Shown here piece by piece: positions 1-9,194 of a DNA stretch of 64,000 nucleotides. The stretch comes from Catenulispora sp. GP43 (GTDB taxonomy: Bacteria > Actinomycetota > Actinomycetes > Streptomycetales > Catenulisporaceae). The number at the start of each line of letters is the position of its first letter. Positions within the stretch are counted from its first letter, which is position 1. Both the position numbers and the translations under genes were made by a program. The notes under the pieces were generated by a model that saw only the letters and a program-made list of their open reading frames with translations, was not told the DNA's origin and did not search any database. The stretch is taken from NCBI RefSeq assembly GCF_041260665.1, contig NZ_JBGCCT010000007.1, positions 124,001 to 188,000 of the forward strand, read 5' to 3'.

Positions 1-60
1 CCGGTCCCCAGCGGCCGGCGCGGCCGGACCACCAGCGCACACCCAGGGAGCGTGAGCACC

Positions 61-1635
61 ATGACGACCACCAGCACCGCCGCCGGCCGCGAACCGGTGG
101 GCGGCCCGGACCTGCCCGACTCCTCCGGCCCCTCCGGCTCTTCCGTCGTCTCCGACCTGGCCGGCGACTGCGGCCACGCGCACGGCCACATCACCGACTC
201 GCGGTTCTACGGCCACAACTACGGGACCGAGTCGAGCCGGCGCATCTTCTGCGACCGCTGCCGCTTCCAGCGCTGGCTGGACGTGGAGGCGGCGCTCGCG
301 CTGAGCGAGGCCGACCTCGGCGTCATCCCCAAGCCGGCGGCCGAGGCGATCGCCCGCGCGGCCCGGGTGGAGCTGCTGGACCTGGACGGGGTCCGGGCCG
401 AGATCCGGCGCACCTCGCACTCGCTGGTGGCGTTTCTGCGGGCGTTCCAGTCGGTGTGCGAGGACGGGGCCGGCGAGTTCGTGCACTACGGCGCGACCAC
501 CCAGGACATCCAGGACACCGCGCAGTCCCTGGAGATGCGCGACGTCCTGGACCAGCTCACGGTGTCCTTGCGCCACATGCTCGACCGGCTGGCCGAGCTG
601 GCCGAGGAGAACGCCGAGAGCGTCTGCCTGGGCCGCACCCACGCGCAGCCGGCGCTGCCGATGGGCTTCGGGCTGAAGATCAGCGGCTGGATCGACGAGC
701 TGCTGCGGCACCTGGAGCGGGTCGAGCAGATGCGGCCGCGGGTCCTGGTGGCGCAGCTGTTCGGCGGCGTCGGGACCATGGCAGGGTTCGGCGAGCAGGC
801 CCTGCCGCTGCTGGAGGCCTTCGCGCTGCGGCTGGGGCTGGTCGCCCCGGCCATCGGCTGGCACGTGTCCCGGGACCGGGTCGCCGAGTACGTGACCGGG
901 CTGGCGATGGTCGCCGGCACCCTGGGCCGCATCGCCGACGAGATCCGGCTGCTGTCCCGCCCGGAGTTCGGGGAGGTGGAGCTGGGCTGGCGCTACGGCC
1001 AGGTCGGCAGCAGCACCATGCCGCACAAGCGGAACCCCGAGGCCTGCGAGCACGCGGTGGTGATGGCCCGGCTGGCGGCCTCCCAGGTGGCGAACGCCAT
1101 GGCGTGCCTGGGCGGGGACAACGAGCGGGACTCGCGGACCCTGCGCATCGAATGGGCCTGCGTCCCGGACGTCTCGCACTACACGCTGTCGGCCTGCGAG
1201 CTGGTGACCCGGGTCCTGGACGGCCTGGCGGTGCGGTCCGAGCGGCTGCGCGACAACGTCGGGGACGTCGCCGAACAGGTGGCCACCGAGCGGCTGATGC
1301 TGGTGCTCGGCCAGACCATGGGCAAGCAGAGCGCGCACCACTTCGTGTACGAACTCGCCCAGACGGCCCGGCAGGAGGGCGGTTCGCTGCGCGAGTCGCT
1401 GCGCAGCAAGACCGAGCTGGCCGAGGCCGAGCTGGACCGGATCTTCGACCCGGCCGGGTACCTCGGGCAGTCCGCGGCGCTGACCGGGCGGGTGGTGGCG
1501 CGGGCCCGGGCGGTGCTGGCGCTGGCGGCGGACGGTTCGCGGGGTCCGGCAGGCCCCGCCGAGCCGGCTGGTTCGGCCGGCCCGGCTGGTTCGGCCGGCC
1601 CGGCCGATCCCGTCGTACTCGGCGGTCCGTCGTGA
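61..1635 (+). CDS. Adenylosuccinate lyase / fumarase superfamily lyase
   Basis: A 524-residue lyase of the aspartase/fumarase superfamily, which cleaves or forms C-N bonds by releasing fumarate or catalyses related cycloisomerisations. The family signature GSSTMPHKRNP lies in the middle of the protein (DNA about 1006-1038), and an HYGATTQDIQDT block near residue 140 matches the substrate-binding region of adenylosuccinate lyase and carboxymuconate cycloisomerase. The first 50 residues and the last 25 (Gly-Pro-Ala-Ser repeats) are low-complexity additions. I chose ATG 61 over GTG 52 because the AGGGAG at 45-50 is too close to GTG 52. It overlaps the next gene by 4 bases (GTGA), and a JAMM-like and an FmdE-like gene follow. 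It is unlikely to be the housekeeping purB, and its substrate is unknown. Confidence 0.85.
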   Translation: MTTTSTAAGREPVGGPDLPDSSGPSGSSVVSDLAGDCGHAHGHITDSRFYGHNYGTESSRRIFCDRCRFQRWLDVEAALALSEADLGVIPKPAAEAIARAARVELLDLDGVRAEIRRTSHSLVAFLRAFQSVCEDGAGEFVHYGATTQDIQDTAQSLEMRDVLDQLTVSLRHMLDRLAELAEENAESVCLGRTHAQPALPMGFGLKISGWIDELLRHLERVEQMRPRVLVAQLFGGVGTMAGFGEQALPLLEAFALRLGLVAPAIGWHVSRDRVAEYVTGLAMVAGTLGRIADEIRLLSRPEFGEVELGWRYGQVGSSTMPHKRNPEACEHAVVMARLAASQVANAMACLGGDNERDSRTLRIEWACVPDVSHYTLSACELVTRVLDGLAVRSERLRDNVGDVAEQVATERLMLVLGQTMGKQSAHHFVYELAQTARQEGGSLRESLRSKTELAEAELDRIFDPAGYLGQSAALTGRVVARARAVLALAADGSRGPAGPAEPAGSAGPAGSAGPADPVVLGGPS

Positions 1636-2222
1636 CCGTCGTGACCGTCCAGGATCTGTCGCAGGTCGAGGAGATCGTGCTGCCCCGTTCGCTGTTCGCG
1701 TGCGTCGCCTCCCACGTCGTGCGCAAGCTCACCGGCCACTACATCGAGGGCGAGACGCCGGAGACGAAGGCCTTCGGGATGCTCGCCGGGGCGCCGGCCG
1801 GCGGGGCCCTGGCGGTGCGCGCGGTGTTCCCGCTGCTCGCGAACATGCGGCACGACCAGGCCCGCCGCCAGGAGATGGACGAGGTGGTCGACGCCTTCGC
1901 CATCCCGTCGCAGACCCCGAACGAGCAGCGCGGCTGGATCGCCGACCCGCGCGAGCTGATGGCGGTGGAGCAGGCCTGCGACGACACCGGCTGGGTGGTG
2001 TTCGGGAACTACCACACCCACCGCGTGGCCTGGGACCACGACCCGCTGCGCGACACCTGCACCGGCCTGGACCGCGCGCTGGCCGCCGAGTCCGGCCAGT
2101 GGACCTTCGTCTATTCCGCCGTCGACCTGCACCGCCCCCGGCTGCGCGCGTTCTTCGAGGGCGACAACGCCCGCGAGGTGCCCATCCGGCTGGTGCCCCG
2201 CGACAACGCATCGAGAGGATGA
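1632..2222 (+). CDS. JAMM/MPN-domain protein with altered catalytic Ser
   Basis: A 196-residue protein of the JAMM (JAB1/MPN/Mov34) metalloprotease family, whose bacterial members trim or deconjugate ubiquitin-like sulfur carriers. The zinc ligands are visible as H128-x-H130 and D141, but the family pattern HxHx7SxxD reads HxHx7PxxD here: the catalytic Ser is Pro138. A KAFG stretch in the N-terminal half is shared with the second JAMM protein at 11487-12947. GTG 1632 overlaps the lyase stop by GTGA, so the two are probably translationally coupled. The Ser-to-Pro change leaves open whether it is a weak peptidase or a binding protein; the family call rests on the motif and length. Confidence 0.75.
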   Translation: MTVVTVQDLSQVEEIVLPRSLFACVASHVVRKLTGHYIEGETPETKAFGMLAGAPAGGALAVRAVFPLLANMRHDQARRQEMDEVVDAFAIPSQTPNEQRGWIADPRELMAVEQACDDTGWVVFGNYHTHRVAWDHDPLRDTCTGLDRALAAESGQWTFVYSAVDLHRPRLRAFFEGDNAREVPIRLVPRDNASRG

Positions 2223-2228
2223 CCCGCC

Positions 2229-2960
2229 ATGGATCGCACGGAGTCCTACCGCCAGGTGGTCGCGTTCCACCGCCACGAATGCCCGGGCGCCGCGCTCGGC
2301 CTGCGCGTCGCCGAGGCCGCGCTGGCCCGCGTCGGCGTCGCCGCCGGCGATCCGGCCCTGCTGGTCGTCGCCGAGACCGACACCTGCGCCGTGGACGCGC
2401 TGCAGGTACTGACCGGCTGCACGGTCGGCAAACGCAACCTCGTGCTCGAGGACACCGGCCGCCGGGTGTTCACGTTCTGGGCTCCCGGCACCGACCTGGG
2501 CCTGCGCATCCGGGCCAAGGCCGGCAGCATCGCCTTCCGGGACGCGGAGGTCCAGGAGTTGGCCGAACGCATCGAGCAGGGCCAGGCCACCCCCGAGGAG
2601 CAGGCGCGCTTCGCCGGGATCCAGGCCGACCGCACCGCGCGGCTGCTGGAGCTGCCGGAGGCGGACATCCTCGTGGTGGACGAGGTGAAGGCGCCGGTCC
2701 CGACGCGCAAGCTGGTCGCGGCCGTGGAGCCGTGCGTGGAGTGCGGGGAGCCGACCAGCGTGGAGACGCTGCACGACCACCGCGGGCGCATGGTGTGCCC
2801 GGCGTGCCACCTGGCGGCGCACGGCGGCGTGCTGCCGGCCGGGCACGGCGACCACGGGCACCACCCGCTGAGCCAGGCCGGGCAGGGCCACGGCCACGAA
2901 CATGAACACGGCCACGAACACCAGCATCAGCACGACCACCAGCGCGAACACCAGCACTGA
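2229..2960 (+). CDS. FmdE-family metal-binding protein with His-rich tail
   Basis: A 243-residue member of the FmdE family (named from the formylmethanofuran dehydrogenase operon; biochemical role poorly defined). It carries the family's HECPGAALGLR motif near residue 18 and the DTCAVDALQVLTGCTVGKRN block near residue 58. A CxxC...CxxC zinc knuckle (CVEC, CPAC) follows around residues 168-195. The last 25 residues are mostly His with Glu, Gln, Gly and Asp, a likely metal-binding tail. Start is ATG 2229 with GAGAGGA at 2213-2219. It is the third gene of the lyase/JAMM-like operon. A metal-storage or metallochaperone role is a guess from the His tail. The gene runs directly into the poly-G/poly-C block. 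Confidence 0.75.
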   Translation: MDRTESYRQVVAFHRHECPGAALGLRVAEAALARVGVAAGDPALLVVAETDTCAVDALQVLTGCTVGKRNLVLEDTGRRVFTFWAPGTDLGLRIRAKAGSIAFRDAEVQELAERIEQGQATPEEQARFAGIQADRTARLLELPEADILVVDEVKAPVPTRKLVAAVEPCVECGEPTSVETLHDHRGRMVCPACHLAAHGGVLPAGHGDHGHHPLSQAGQGHGHEHEHGHEHQHQHDHQREHQH

Positions 2961-3260
<300 letters not shown>

Positions 3261-3452
3261 GTGGCTTATCCCTGGGTCGCCGCCCTCCACTACTTGAGCA
3301 CGGCGTTCATGCCGGTCTTCGGCGCGGCCGCGGCCCTGACGGCGCTCGCCGGACTGGTGGTCTGCCTGCGGGCGGCACGGCGGCGGCCCGAGCCGCGCGT
3401 GGCGCCGATCCCGAGGCAGCGCGCGAGCCACGAGGGAGTGACGCGGCGATGA
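3261..3452 (+). CDS. Small single-pass membrane protein, unknown
   Basis: A 63-residue protein with one hydrophobic segment (about residues 14-37, rich in Ala, Leu and Val) followed by a basic Arg/Pro tail, so probably a single-pass inner-membrane protein with a cytoplasmic C-terminus. GTG 3261 is preceded by a strong ribosome site, AAAAGGAG, 8 bases upstream. Its stop overlaps the next start as ATGA, so the two small genes form a translation-coupled pair. I do not recognise a family. Confidence 0.6.
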   Translation: MAYPWVAALHYLSTAFMPVFGAAAALTALAGLVVCLRAARRRPEPRVAPIPRQRASHEGVTRR

Positions 3453-3760
3453 GCCCTGCGATGCGGCGCCGGCTGGAGGCGGTCGGCAAGGCGATGCTGG
3501 CCGGGATGACGGCCTACGCGTGGTACTGGTCGCCGGCCACGCGGACTCGACGGCGCGAGCCTCAGAAGACGCCTCCGAAGACGCCTGAGAAGACGCGTCA
3601 GAGCGAGCCTCAGGACCCTGCGGACAAGCCCGCTGAGCAGCCGAGCACGCTGGCCGGACCGCCGCCCGGGCACCCGGAGCGGATGCCGCGGCGGACACGG
3701 CTCAGCCGGGTCGAGCGGGCGTTGTTCAGGCAGCTGGAGCGCACCGGTAAGGACGGCTGA
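3449..3760 (+). CDS. Small basic protein, unknown
   Basis: A 103-residue protein coupled by an ATGA overlap to the membrane peptide before it. A short hydrophobic/aromatic patch (AGMTAYAWYW, about residues 18-27) is followed by a Lys/Pro/Glu/Gln-rich disordered stretch with KTP repeats and a basic C-terminus. Small proteins of this kind are common beside actinomycete specialised-metabolite genes, but I do not recognise the family. The coding call rests on the overlap, the frame and the codon bias. Confidence 0.5.
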   Translation: MSPAMRRRLEAVGKAMLAGMTAYAWYWSPATRTRRREPQKTPPKTPEKTRQSEPQDPADKPAEQPSTLAGPPPGHPERMPRRTRLSRVERALFRQLERTGKDG

Positions 3761-3886
3761 GGGCGGCTGCGCCTGGAGCGATCGGCGGGCGACGTGCCCA
3801 CCGGCGGGTGAATCACGACTGCGGCGCGGTCGGGCTGCTGGGATGAGGTGGCTCGATATCCGAAGCTGTGCTGCCAGGAGGATTCC

Positions 3887-4552
3887 ATGGCGTTCCGACG
3901 CTCTCCGGGGACCGCGCTCGGCGCGGTCCTGACCACGGCCTGCCTGCTGCCGTCCATGACGATCAGCTCCGCAGCAGCCGCCGACATCCCCGCCGCCGGA
4001 GCGGTGACAACCCTGTACGAGCACGCCGCGGCTGTCCTCACCTGCGGCGGTCACAAGTACGATCTCGATCTCGATGGCGTGGGCCAGTTCCTCACCGGAG
4101 ACCCCAGAACATCCCATGGCGGGACCGTTACCCCCCTGATCACCACCGAAGAGGACTTGGTGGGCTACAGTCCCGCCTTCGGAAAGTTCGCCGCCCATGA
4201 GTCCGCACCGGCGACCGGGTCACTGAACGCGCCTGCGCACGGCAGCGGGGTGATCGCCGAAACCCTGGCGATGAACCTGACCCTCACCCTCGGGCACAAC
4301 CCGTGCCGGCCCGCCACTCGCTCCGCAGGACCCGTCACGGCCCGCACCCTTGAGCCGGTCAAGCTGGTCGCCGACACCACGTCGTTTCCGCCGCCTCCGC
4401 AGGGGAGCAACCCCGATGGCTCGCCGACCGGTGGTGTGCTGTACAGCCTGCAGAGCCCCATCAAGATCGGGCTCCCCGGCGGTCAGCCGTCGGATCCGGG
4501 GTTCATGCAGTTGCAGGGGATGAACATCAATGTGGGACAGGTGCTCGGCTGA
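3887..4552 (+). CDS. Secreted hypothetical protein
   Basis: A 221-residue exported protein. ATG 3887 has an AGGAGG site at 3876-3881. The N-terminus is a classic signal peptide: basic start (FRRS), hydrophobic core through about residue 25, and a likely signal-peptidase cut after the SSAAA stretch near residue 33. The mature part contains two Cys, a Pro-rich loop (SFPPPPQG) and no membrane segment. No catalytic motif or family is recognised. It converges on the MFS gene with only 18 bases between the stops. Confidence 0.65.
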   Translation: MAFRRSPGTALGAVLTTACLLPSMTISSAAAADIPAAGAVTTLYEHAAAVLTCGGHKYDLDLDGVGQFLTGDPRTSHGGTVTPLITTEEDLVGYSPAFGKFAAHESAPATGSLNAPAHGSGVIAETLAMNLTLTLGHNPCRPATRSAGPVTARTLEPVKLVADTTSFPPPPQGSNPDGSPTGGVLYSLQSPIKIGLPGGQPSDPGFMQLQGMNINVGQVLG

Positions 4553-4570
4553 GGCGGGCCGACCCGGCTG

Positions 4571-6304
4571 TCAGCTCGAGGGCGCAGTCCGCGGGGGAGT
4601 GGCCGACGACAGCTCCGATCCCTCGGCGGCACCGTCCTGTGCACCGGGCCCACCGGGCCCACCGGACGCACTCGACGCCCCGCCTCCCGCCGCGTCAGCC
4701 TCGACCCGCGCCTGCGCCCCCGACATCGTCCGCAGCGGCAGCTCCGGCAGGAAGCAGATCACGATCATGCTGACCGCCATGATCGCCGCGACCGCCAGGA
4801 ACACCACGCTCATCGCCCCGGAGAAGCCGGTCTTGTAGGGGTGCGCCAGGACCGGCGGCAGCGTGCCCACGAACGCGGTGTCGTTCAGCACCCGGACGGC
4901 CCCGCCGGCCAGCTGCTGCTGGTGCGTCGCCGCCGCGGCGGCGAAGCCGGGGGTCTGCGAGGCCGTCCGCAGGGCGCTGTTGATGTGGTCGCCGAGGGTG
5001 CTGAACAGGATCGACAGGAACACCGCGGCGCCCAGGGTGCCGCCCATCGACTGGAAGAAGGTCATCGAGGAGGTCGCCACGCCGATCTCGGCCGGGCGGG
5101 CCGAGTTCTGCACCGCGACGATCAGCGGCTGCATGCTGCCGCCCACGCCCAGGCCCATCAGGAGCATCACCAGCATGGTCTGCCAGACCGGGGTGTCCGC
5201 GCCGATCGTGGCGAACAGCAGCAGCGCCACCAGGATCAGGAACGTGCCGGCGACCGGGAAGATCCGGTAGCGGCCGGTGCGCATGATCGCCTGGCCGCAG
5301 ACCACCGAGCTGACCATCAGGCCGGCCACCAGCGGCAGCATCTCCAAGCCGGCCTTGGTGGGCGAGCCGCCCTTCACGATCTGCAGGTACAACGGCACCA
5401 CCAGCAGTCCGCCGTACATCGCCATGCCCAGGACGAAGGTGCTGGTCGTGGCGATCGAGTACGTGCGCGTGCCGAACAGGCGCAGCGGGATGAGCGCGTC
5501 GTCGCCGTAGCGCTTCTCGGAGTACAGGAACGCCGCCAGGCCCGCGCCGCCGACGAGGTAGCAAGCCACCGCGCTCCCGGAGCCCCAGCCCCAGGTGCGG
5601 CCGTTGGTGGCGACGATCAGCAGCGGCACCATGCCGGCGGCCAGGGCCGCGGCTCCCGGCCAGTCGATGCGGCGCCGGGTGTGGTGCGCCGGCAGGTGCA
5701 GGTTCTTGGCGACCAGGACGAACGCCGCCGCGGCGATCGGGACGTTCACGTAGAAGATCCAGCGCCAGCCCGACACGCCCAGGATGTGGTGCGCCCCGGC
5801 GAAGAACCCGCCGAGGACCGGGCCCAGGACGCTGGAGGTGGCGAACATCGCCAGCGAGTAGCCCTGGTACTTCGCGCGCTCCCGGGGCGGCACGATGTCC
5901 CCGATGATCGCCAGCGACAGCGCGAACAGCCCGCCGGCCCCCAGGCCCTGCACCGCGCGGAACACCGCGAGCTGGTACATCGACTGGGCCAGCCCGCACA
6001 GCACCGAGCCGGTGATGAACACGCCGATCGCGAACAGCATGAACGGCCGGCGCCCGTACATGTCGGACAGCTTGCCGTACAGCGGCGTGGTGATGGTCGA
6101 GGTGATCAGGAACGCGGTCGTCGCCCAGGCCTGGAGGGAGAAACCCCGAAGGTCGTCGGCCACGGTGCGCATCGCCACACTGACGATCGTCTGGTCCAGC
6201 GAGGCCAGGAAGATCGCCATCAGCAGCCCGGACAGGATCGTCAGGATCTGCCGGTGCGTGAAGACGCCGGTCTCTTCCGCCGCTGCGGGGGCTGGGTCGG
6301 TCAT
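4571..6304 (-). CDS. MFS drug:H+ antiporter (DHA2/EmrB-QacA type)
   Basis: A 577-residue major facilitator transporter of the DHA2 group (usually 14 membrane helices), which exports drugs or endogenous metabolites using the proton gradient. Visible marks are LDQTIVSVAM in helix 1, the loop motif GKLSDMYGRRP between helices 2 and 3, and many Gly/Ala/Leu-rich helices. The C-terminal 50 residues are a soluble Ala/Gly/Ser tail. I used ATG 6304; an in-frame TTG at 6340 would add 12 residues. It is divergent from the methyltransferase at 6465. It is the only transporter seen in the cluster region, so it is the best candidate for product export or self-resistance. Confidence 0.9.
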   Translation of the reverse strand: MTDPAPAAAEETGVFTHRQILTILSGLLMAIFLASLDQTIVSVAMRTVADDLRGFSLQAWATTAFLITSTITTPLYGKLSDMYGRRPFMLFAIGVFITGSVLCGLAQSMYQLAVFRAVQGLGAGGLFALSLAIIGDIVPPRERAKYQGYSLAMFATSSVLGPVLGGFFAGAHHILGVSGWRWIFYVNVPIAAAAFVLVAKNLHLPAHHTRRRIDWPGAAALAAGMVPLLIVATNGRTWGWGSGSAVACYLVGGAGLAAFLYSEKRYGDDALIPLRLFGTRTYSIATTSTFVLGMAMYGGLLVVPLYLQIVKGGSPTKAGLEMLPLVAGLMVSSVVCGQAIMRTGRYRIFPVAGTFLILVALLLFATIGADTPVWQTMLVMLLMGLGVGGSMQPLIVAVQNSARPAEIGVATSSMTFFQSMGGTLGAAVFLSILFSTLGDHINSALRTASQTPGFAAAAATHQQQLAGGAVRVLNDTAFVGTLPPVLAHPYKTGFSGAMSVVFLAVAAIMAVSMIVICFLPELPLRTMSGAQARVEADAAGGGASSASGGPGGPGAQDGAAEGSELSSATPPRTAPSS

Positions 6305-6464
6305 GGCCTCAAGGCTCGGCCCGGCGGCGGTGAGCGTCAATGTGCTGAATCGCCCTTCGGGGGCTTCTGGCGCGATCCGGCGTTCGGCGACCTTTCACCG
6401 CACTGCGGGCGGCACCCATACTTGCCGCGCGATTCACCCCAAGGCAGCACTTCGGAGGCCCGCA

Positions 6465-7364
6465 ATGACAGAACTGGGAAGCGCCGACACGGTCTACACG
6501 AGTTCGGCCTACCGCACCATCGATGTCGGTTCGCTCATGCGGACCGGACATCCCGACATCGCCGAGGGCGACGAGCACATCGTCTCCGTGGTGCGCGGGA
6601 TGCGCGCCCGGCTGGGGCGCCCGCTGCGGGTGCTGGACGTCGGCTCCGGCTCCGGCGACCTGAGCCTGCTGCTGGTCAGGGCGCTGCCGGACACCGCCGT
6701 CATCGCCAACGACATCGCCGCCAACCCGCTGGCGCAGGCCCGGGACAAGCTCGCGCCGTACCCCACCGCCTCGGTCAGCTTCGAGCGCTTCGAGGACTAC
6801 TCCGGCGAGGTGGACGTGGTCGTGTCCTGGGGCACCCACCACCACCTGAGCCACGACTACCTCAAGCACGTCGCCGAGATCCTGTCCCCGGACGGCGTGC
6901 TGATCATCGGCGACGAGTTCTGCCCGGAGTACCTCAGCGACACCGACCAGAAGCGCCTGGCGCAGTCCGAGGAGATCGAGGTGGTCGACGGCTACCTGTT
7001 CGACAGCGCCGCCGACGTCGAGTCCTACCGGTCCACCGGTCGGGTCCCGGACTGGAACGAGGGCCTGGAGCAGGCGCGCCGGCTGGCGCTGTGGCACTGG
7101 TACAAGTTCGTCATCGACTTCGCCGTGGCCCACGAGGCCTGGACGGTGGTCATGGCCGAACTCGCCATCTGCCGCGACGACCTGGAGACCGGCAACGCCG
7201 ACGAGCACAAGACCTCGCCGTACCTGCTGGAGCGGGAACTGGAGCTGAACGGCTTCAGCGTCGTCGAGCGCGCCGTCATCGGCGACCGCCCGGTGGAGCT
7301 GAGCAGCTTCGTGCTCTACACCTGCCGCCCGCCGGCTGTCCCGGACGTACGGACCGGGGCGTGA
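6465..7364 (+). CDS. Class I SAM-dependent methyltransferase
   Basis: A 299-residue methyltransferase with a Rossmann fold. The SAM-binding motif I reads LDVGSGSGD (about residue 57), followed by the acidic strand-2 end (ANDIAAN) and a motif resembling post-I (VVVSWGTHHH). ATG 6465 has a GGAGG site at 6454-6458. The stop overlaps the next gene as GTGA. The target (O, N or C) cannot be read from sequence, and no special substrate subfamily is recognised. It is divergent from the exporter gene. Confidence 0.85.
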   Translation: MTELGSADTVYTSSAYRTIDVGSLMRTGHPDIAEGDEHIVSVVRGMRARLGRPLRVLDVGSGSGDLSLLLVRALPDTAVIANDIAANPLAQARDKLAPYPTASVSFERFEDYSGEVDVVVSWGTHHHLSHDYLKHVAEILSPDGVLIIGDEFCPEYLSDTDQKRLAQSEEIEVVDGYLFDSAADVESYRSTGRVPDWNEGLEQARRLALWHWYKFVIDFAVAHEAWTVVMAELAICRDDLETGNADEHKTSPYLLERELELNGFSVVERAVIGDRPVELSSFVLYTCRPPAVPDVRTGA

Positions 7365-7816
7365 GCACCGGCTTCCGGCCGGGCGAGGCGGCCTGGGAGA
7401 CCCCGGAGAAGATCGGGGCCGCCCTGGCCCACTTCGAGGGCCTGATCCCCGGCTGGCGCGCGCCGGCGGCCTACGGAGTGGCCTGCGTGGTGCCGCCGGG
7501 CGCGGCCCGCTTCCCGGTGGTGAACCGCGACGACCACGCGCTGCCGGCGGTGGTGCTGGGGCTGGTCGTGGGCCGCGTGGACGAGACCGGGACGTACCCG
7601 CTGAGCGTGGACCGGCTGGACCGGGCGATCGCGACCCTGGCCCCGGCCGAGGCCGCGGCCATGTATCAGCACCCGAACATCGCGGCCTGGCGGGAGCTGC
7701 GCGCCGAGCTGGCCGCCGATCCGCTGGCGCGGGCGGTCGCGGTGTTCGTCGCAGACCTCGATGACCCGTCCAGCGGACCCCACGACGACGTGCTCAGAGC
7801 GCGGCTGACGGCCTGA
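7361..7816 (+). CDS. Hypothetical protein coupled to methyltransferase
   Basis: A 151-residue soluble protein starting at GTG 7361 inside the methyltransferase stop (GTGA overlap), so almost certainly co-translated with it. It is mixed alpha/beta in composition with no Cys pair, signal peptide or membrane segment. I recognise no domain. A perfect-stem terminator (7837-7868) ends the transcript just downstream, marking a two-gene unit with the methyltransferase. Confidence 0.6.
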   Translation: MSTGFRPGEAAWETPEKIGAALAHFEGLIPGWRAPAAYGVACVVPPGAARFPVVNRDDHALPAVVLGLVVGRVDETGTYPLSVDRLDRAIATLAPAEAAAMYQHPNIAAWRELRAELAADPLARAVAVFVADLDDPSSGPHDDVLRARLTA

Positions 7817-7836
7817 CGGAGGCAGGCGCGACCCAA

Positions 7837-7868
7837 AACAGGGCGGCTCCCTTGGGGGCCGCCCTGTT
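7837..7868. terminator. Intrinsic terminator, likely bidirectional
   Basis: A perfect 11-bp inverted repeat (AACAGGGCGGC at 7837-7847, complement at 7858-7868) with a 10-base loop. An A-run lies on the left and the right arm ends in TT. It sits between convergent genes (stop 7816 on +, stop 7927 on -) and could serve both. Confidence 0.8.
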
Positions 7869-7926
7869 GGCGTGTGCGAGTGGCGTGTGCGAGTAGCGTA
7901 TGCAAGGCCTGCGAAGACCGAGAGAC

Positions 7927-9111
7927 TCAGCCCACGGATATCGGGACGCTCGAGGGCCCGCGGCCGTTGAGGCGGCCGTTCCACTCCGGCTCGCCGGCCA
8001 GCGCCACGTCCGGGAAGCGCCGGACGAACCGCCCGAACGCCTCCTGCCCCTGCATCCGGGCCAGGGCGGCCCCGAAGCAGGTGTGGATCCCGCGCGCGAA
8101 CGACAGGTGCTCGCTGGCCCGGTGCCGGCGCAGCACCAGCTCGTCGGCGTCCGGTCCCCAGTGCGCCGGGTCGTGGTTGGCCGCGGCCAGCGACATCACC
8201 ACCGGCGTGCCCTTGTCGACCTTGTGGCCGTCGATCTCCAGGTCCTCCAGGGCGATCCGGCCGGTCAGCTGCAGCGGCGCCTCGTAGCGCAGCAGCTCCT
8301 CCTCCGCGGCGCCGTCCAGGCCCGGGTCGGCCCGCAGGTCGGCGAGCTGGTCCGGGTGGCGCAGCAGGGCCAGCAGGCCGTGCGCCAGGTGGTTCGCGGT
8401 CGGCTCGTGGGCCGAGACGTGCAGCAGGATGATGTGGTCGATGAGCTCGTCCGGGGCCAGCCCGGCGCCGTCGGCCTCGGCGGCGATCATGCCGCTGATG
8501 AGGTCGTCGGCCGGCCGGCGCTTCTTGTGCGCCACGACGTCCACCAGGAAGTCGCGCATCGCGTTGCGGGAGTCGGCGATCGCCTGCGTCACCTCGGGGG
8601 TCTGCACCGGCTCGGTGACGTTGACGATGTCCGAGGTCCAGCCCAGCACCGTCTGGCGGTCCTCGACCGGCATGCCGAGTATCTCCGAGATCGCCAGGTA
8701 CGGCAGCGGCTCGGCCACCTCCTTGACGAAGTCGAACTCGCCCTTGTCGGCCACCTCGTCCATCAGCTCGTCCAGCAGCGCCAGCATCCGCGGCCGGAAC
8801 CGTTCGACGAACGGCGGCGTGAACGCCTTGGCCAGCAGCTTGCGCAGCCGGGTGTGGTCCGGCGGGTCGCGGAAGAGGATCACCGGGATGTAGTTCGGGT
8901 CCTGCTCCTCGACGACCATCACGCTCGCGTTGCGGTGGTCCACGCTGTAGCGCTCGGTGTCGCGCAGCGCGGTGTTGATGTCGTCGTAGCGCGTGAGCAT
9001 CCAGAACCCGATCGGGCTCCGGTACACCGGCTCCTCCTCCCGGAGGGCCTTGAGCTGCGGATAAGGGTTCTTCACGTAGTCCGGATCGAACGGGTTGTAC
9101 ATAACGGTCAT
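7927..9111 (-). CDS. Cytochrome P450 with Pro in the I-helix motif
   Basis: A 394-residue bacterial class I cytochrome P450. The heme Cys loop is FARGIHTCFG, the K-helix ExxR is ELLR, and the DPPDHTRLR B/C region is typical. The oxygen-activation motif, usually AGHETT, reads SAHEPT: the conserved Gly is Ala and the conserved Thr is Pro. Such changes occur in P450s that do coupling or other unusual oxidations. ATG 9111 is preceded by GGAAGGGG. It lies 83 bases downstream of the TolB-TPR gene on the same strand, so they may share a transcript. Redox partners are not encoded in the window. Confidence 0.9.
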   Translation of the reverse strand: MTVMYNPFDPDYVKNPYPQLKALREEEPVYRSPIGFWMLTRYDDINTALRDTERYSVDHRNASVMVVEEQDPNYIPVILFRDPPDHTRLRKLLAKAFTPPFVERFRPRMLALLDELMDEVADKGEFDFVKEVAEPLPYLAISEILGMPVEDRQTVLGWTSDIVNVTEPVQTPEVTQAIADSRNAMRDFLVDVVAHKKRRPADDLISGMIAAEADGAGLAPDELIDHIILLHVSAHEPTANHLAHGLLALLRHPDQLADLRADPGLDGAAEEELLRYEAPLQLTGRIALEDLEIDGHKVDKGTPVVMSLAAANHDPAHWGPDADELVLRRHRASEHLSFARGIHTCFGAALARMQGQEAFGRFVRRFPDVALAGEPEWNGRLNGRGPSSVPISVG

Positions 9112-9194
9112 GACCGGCCCCTTCCGGCGGCGGATTGGCTGGACGCGGGTTGGCTGGACGCGGGTCGGCCGGATGCCAGTCGGCCGGACCCGGA
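9112..9194. repeat. Short direct repeats between TPR gene and P450
   Basis: The 83-base spacer contains two near-identical copies of GGCTGGACGCGGGT in tandem, followed by two related copies with TCGGCCGGA cores. This is a small local duplication between co-directional genes. No promoter is obvious. Confidence 0.5.
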
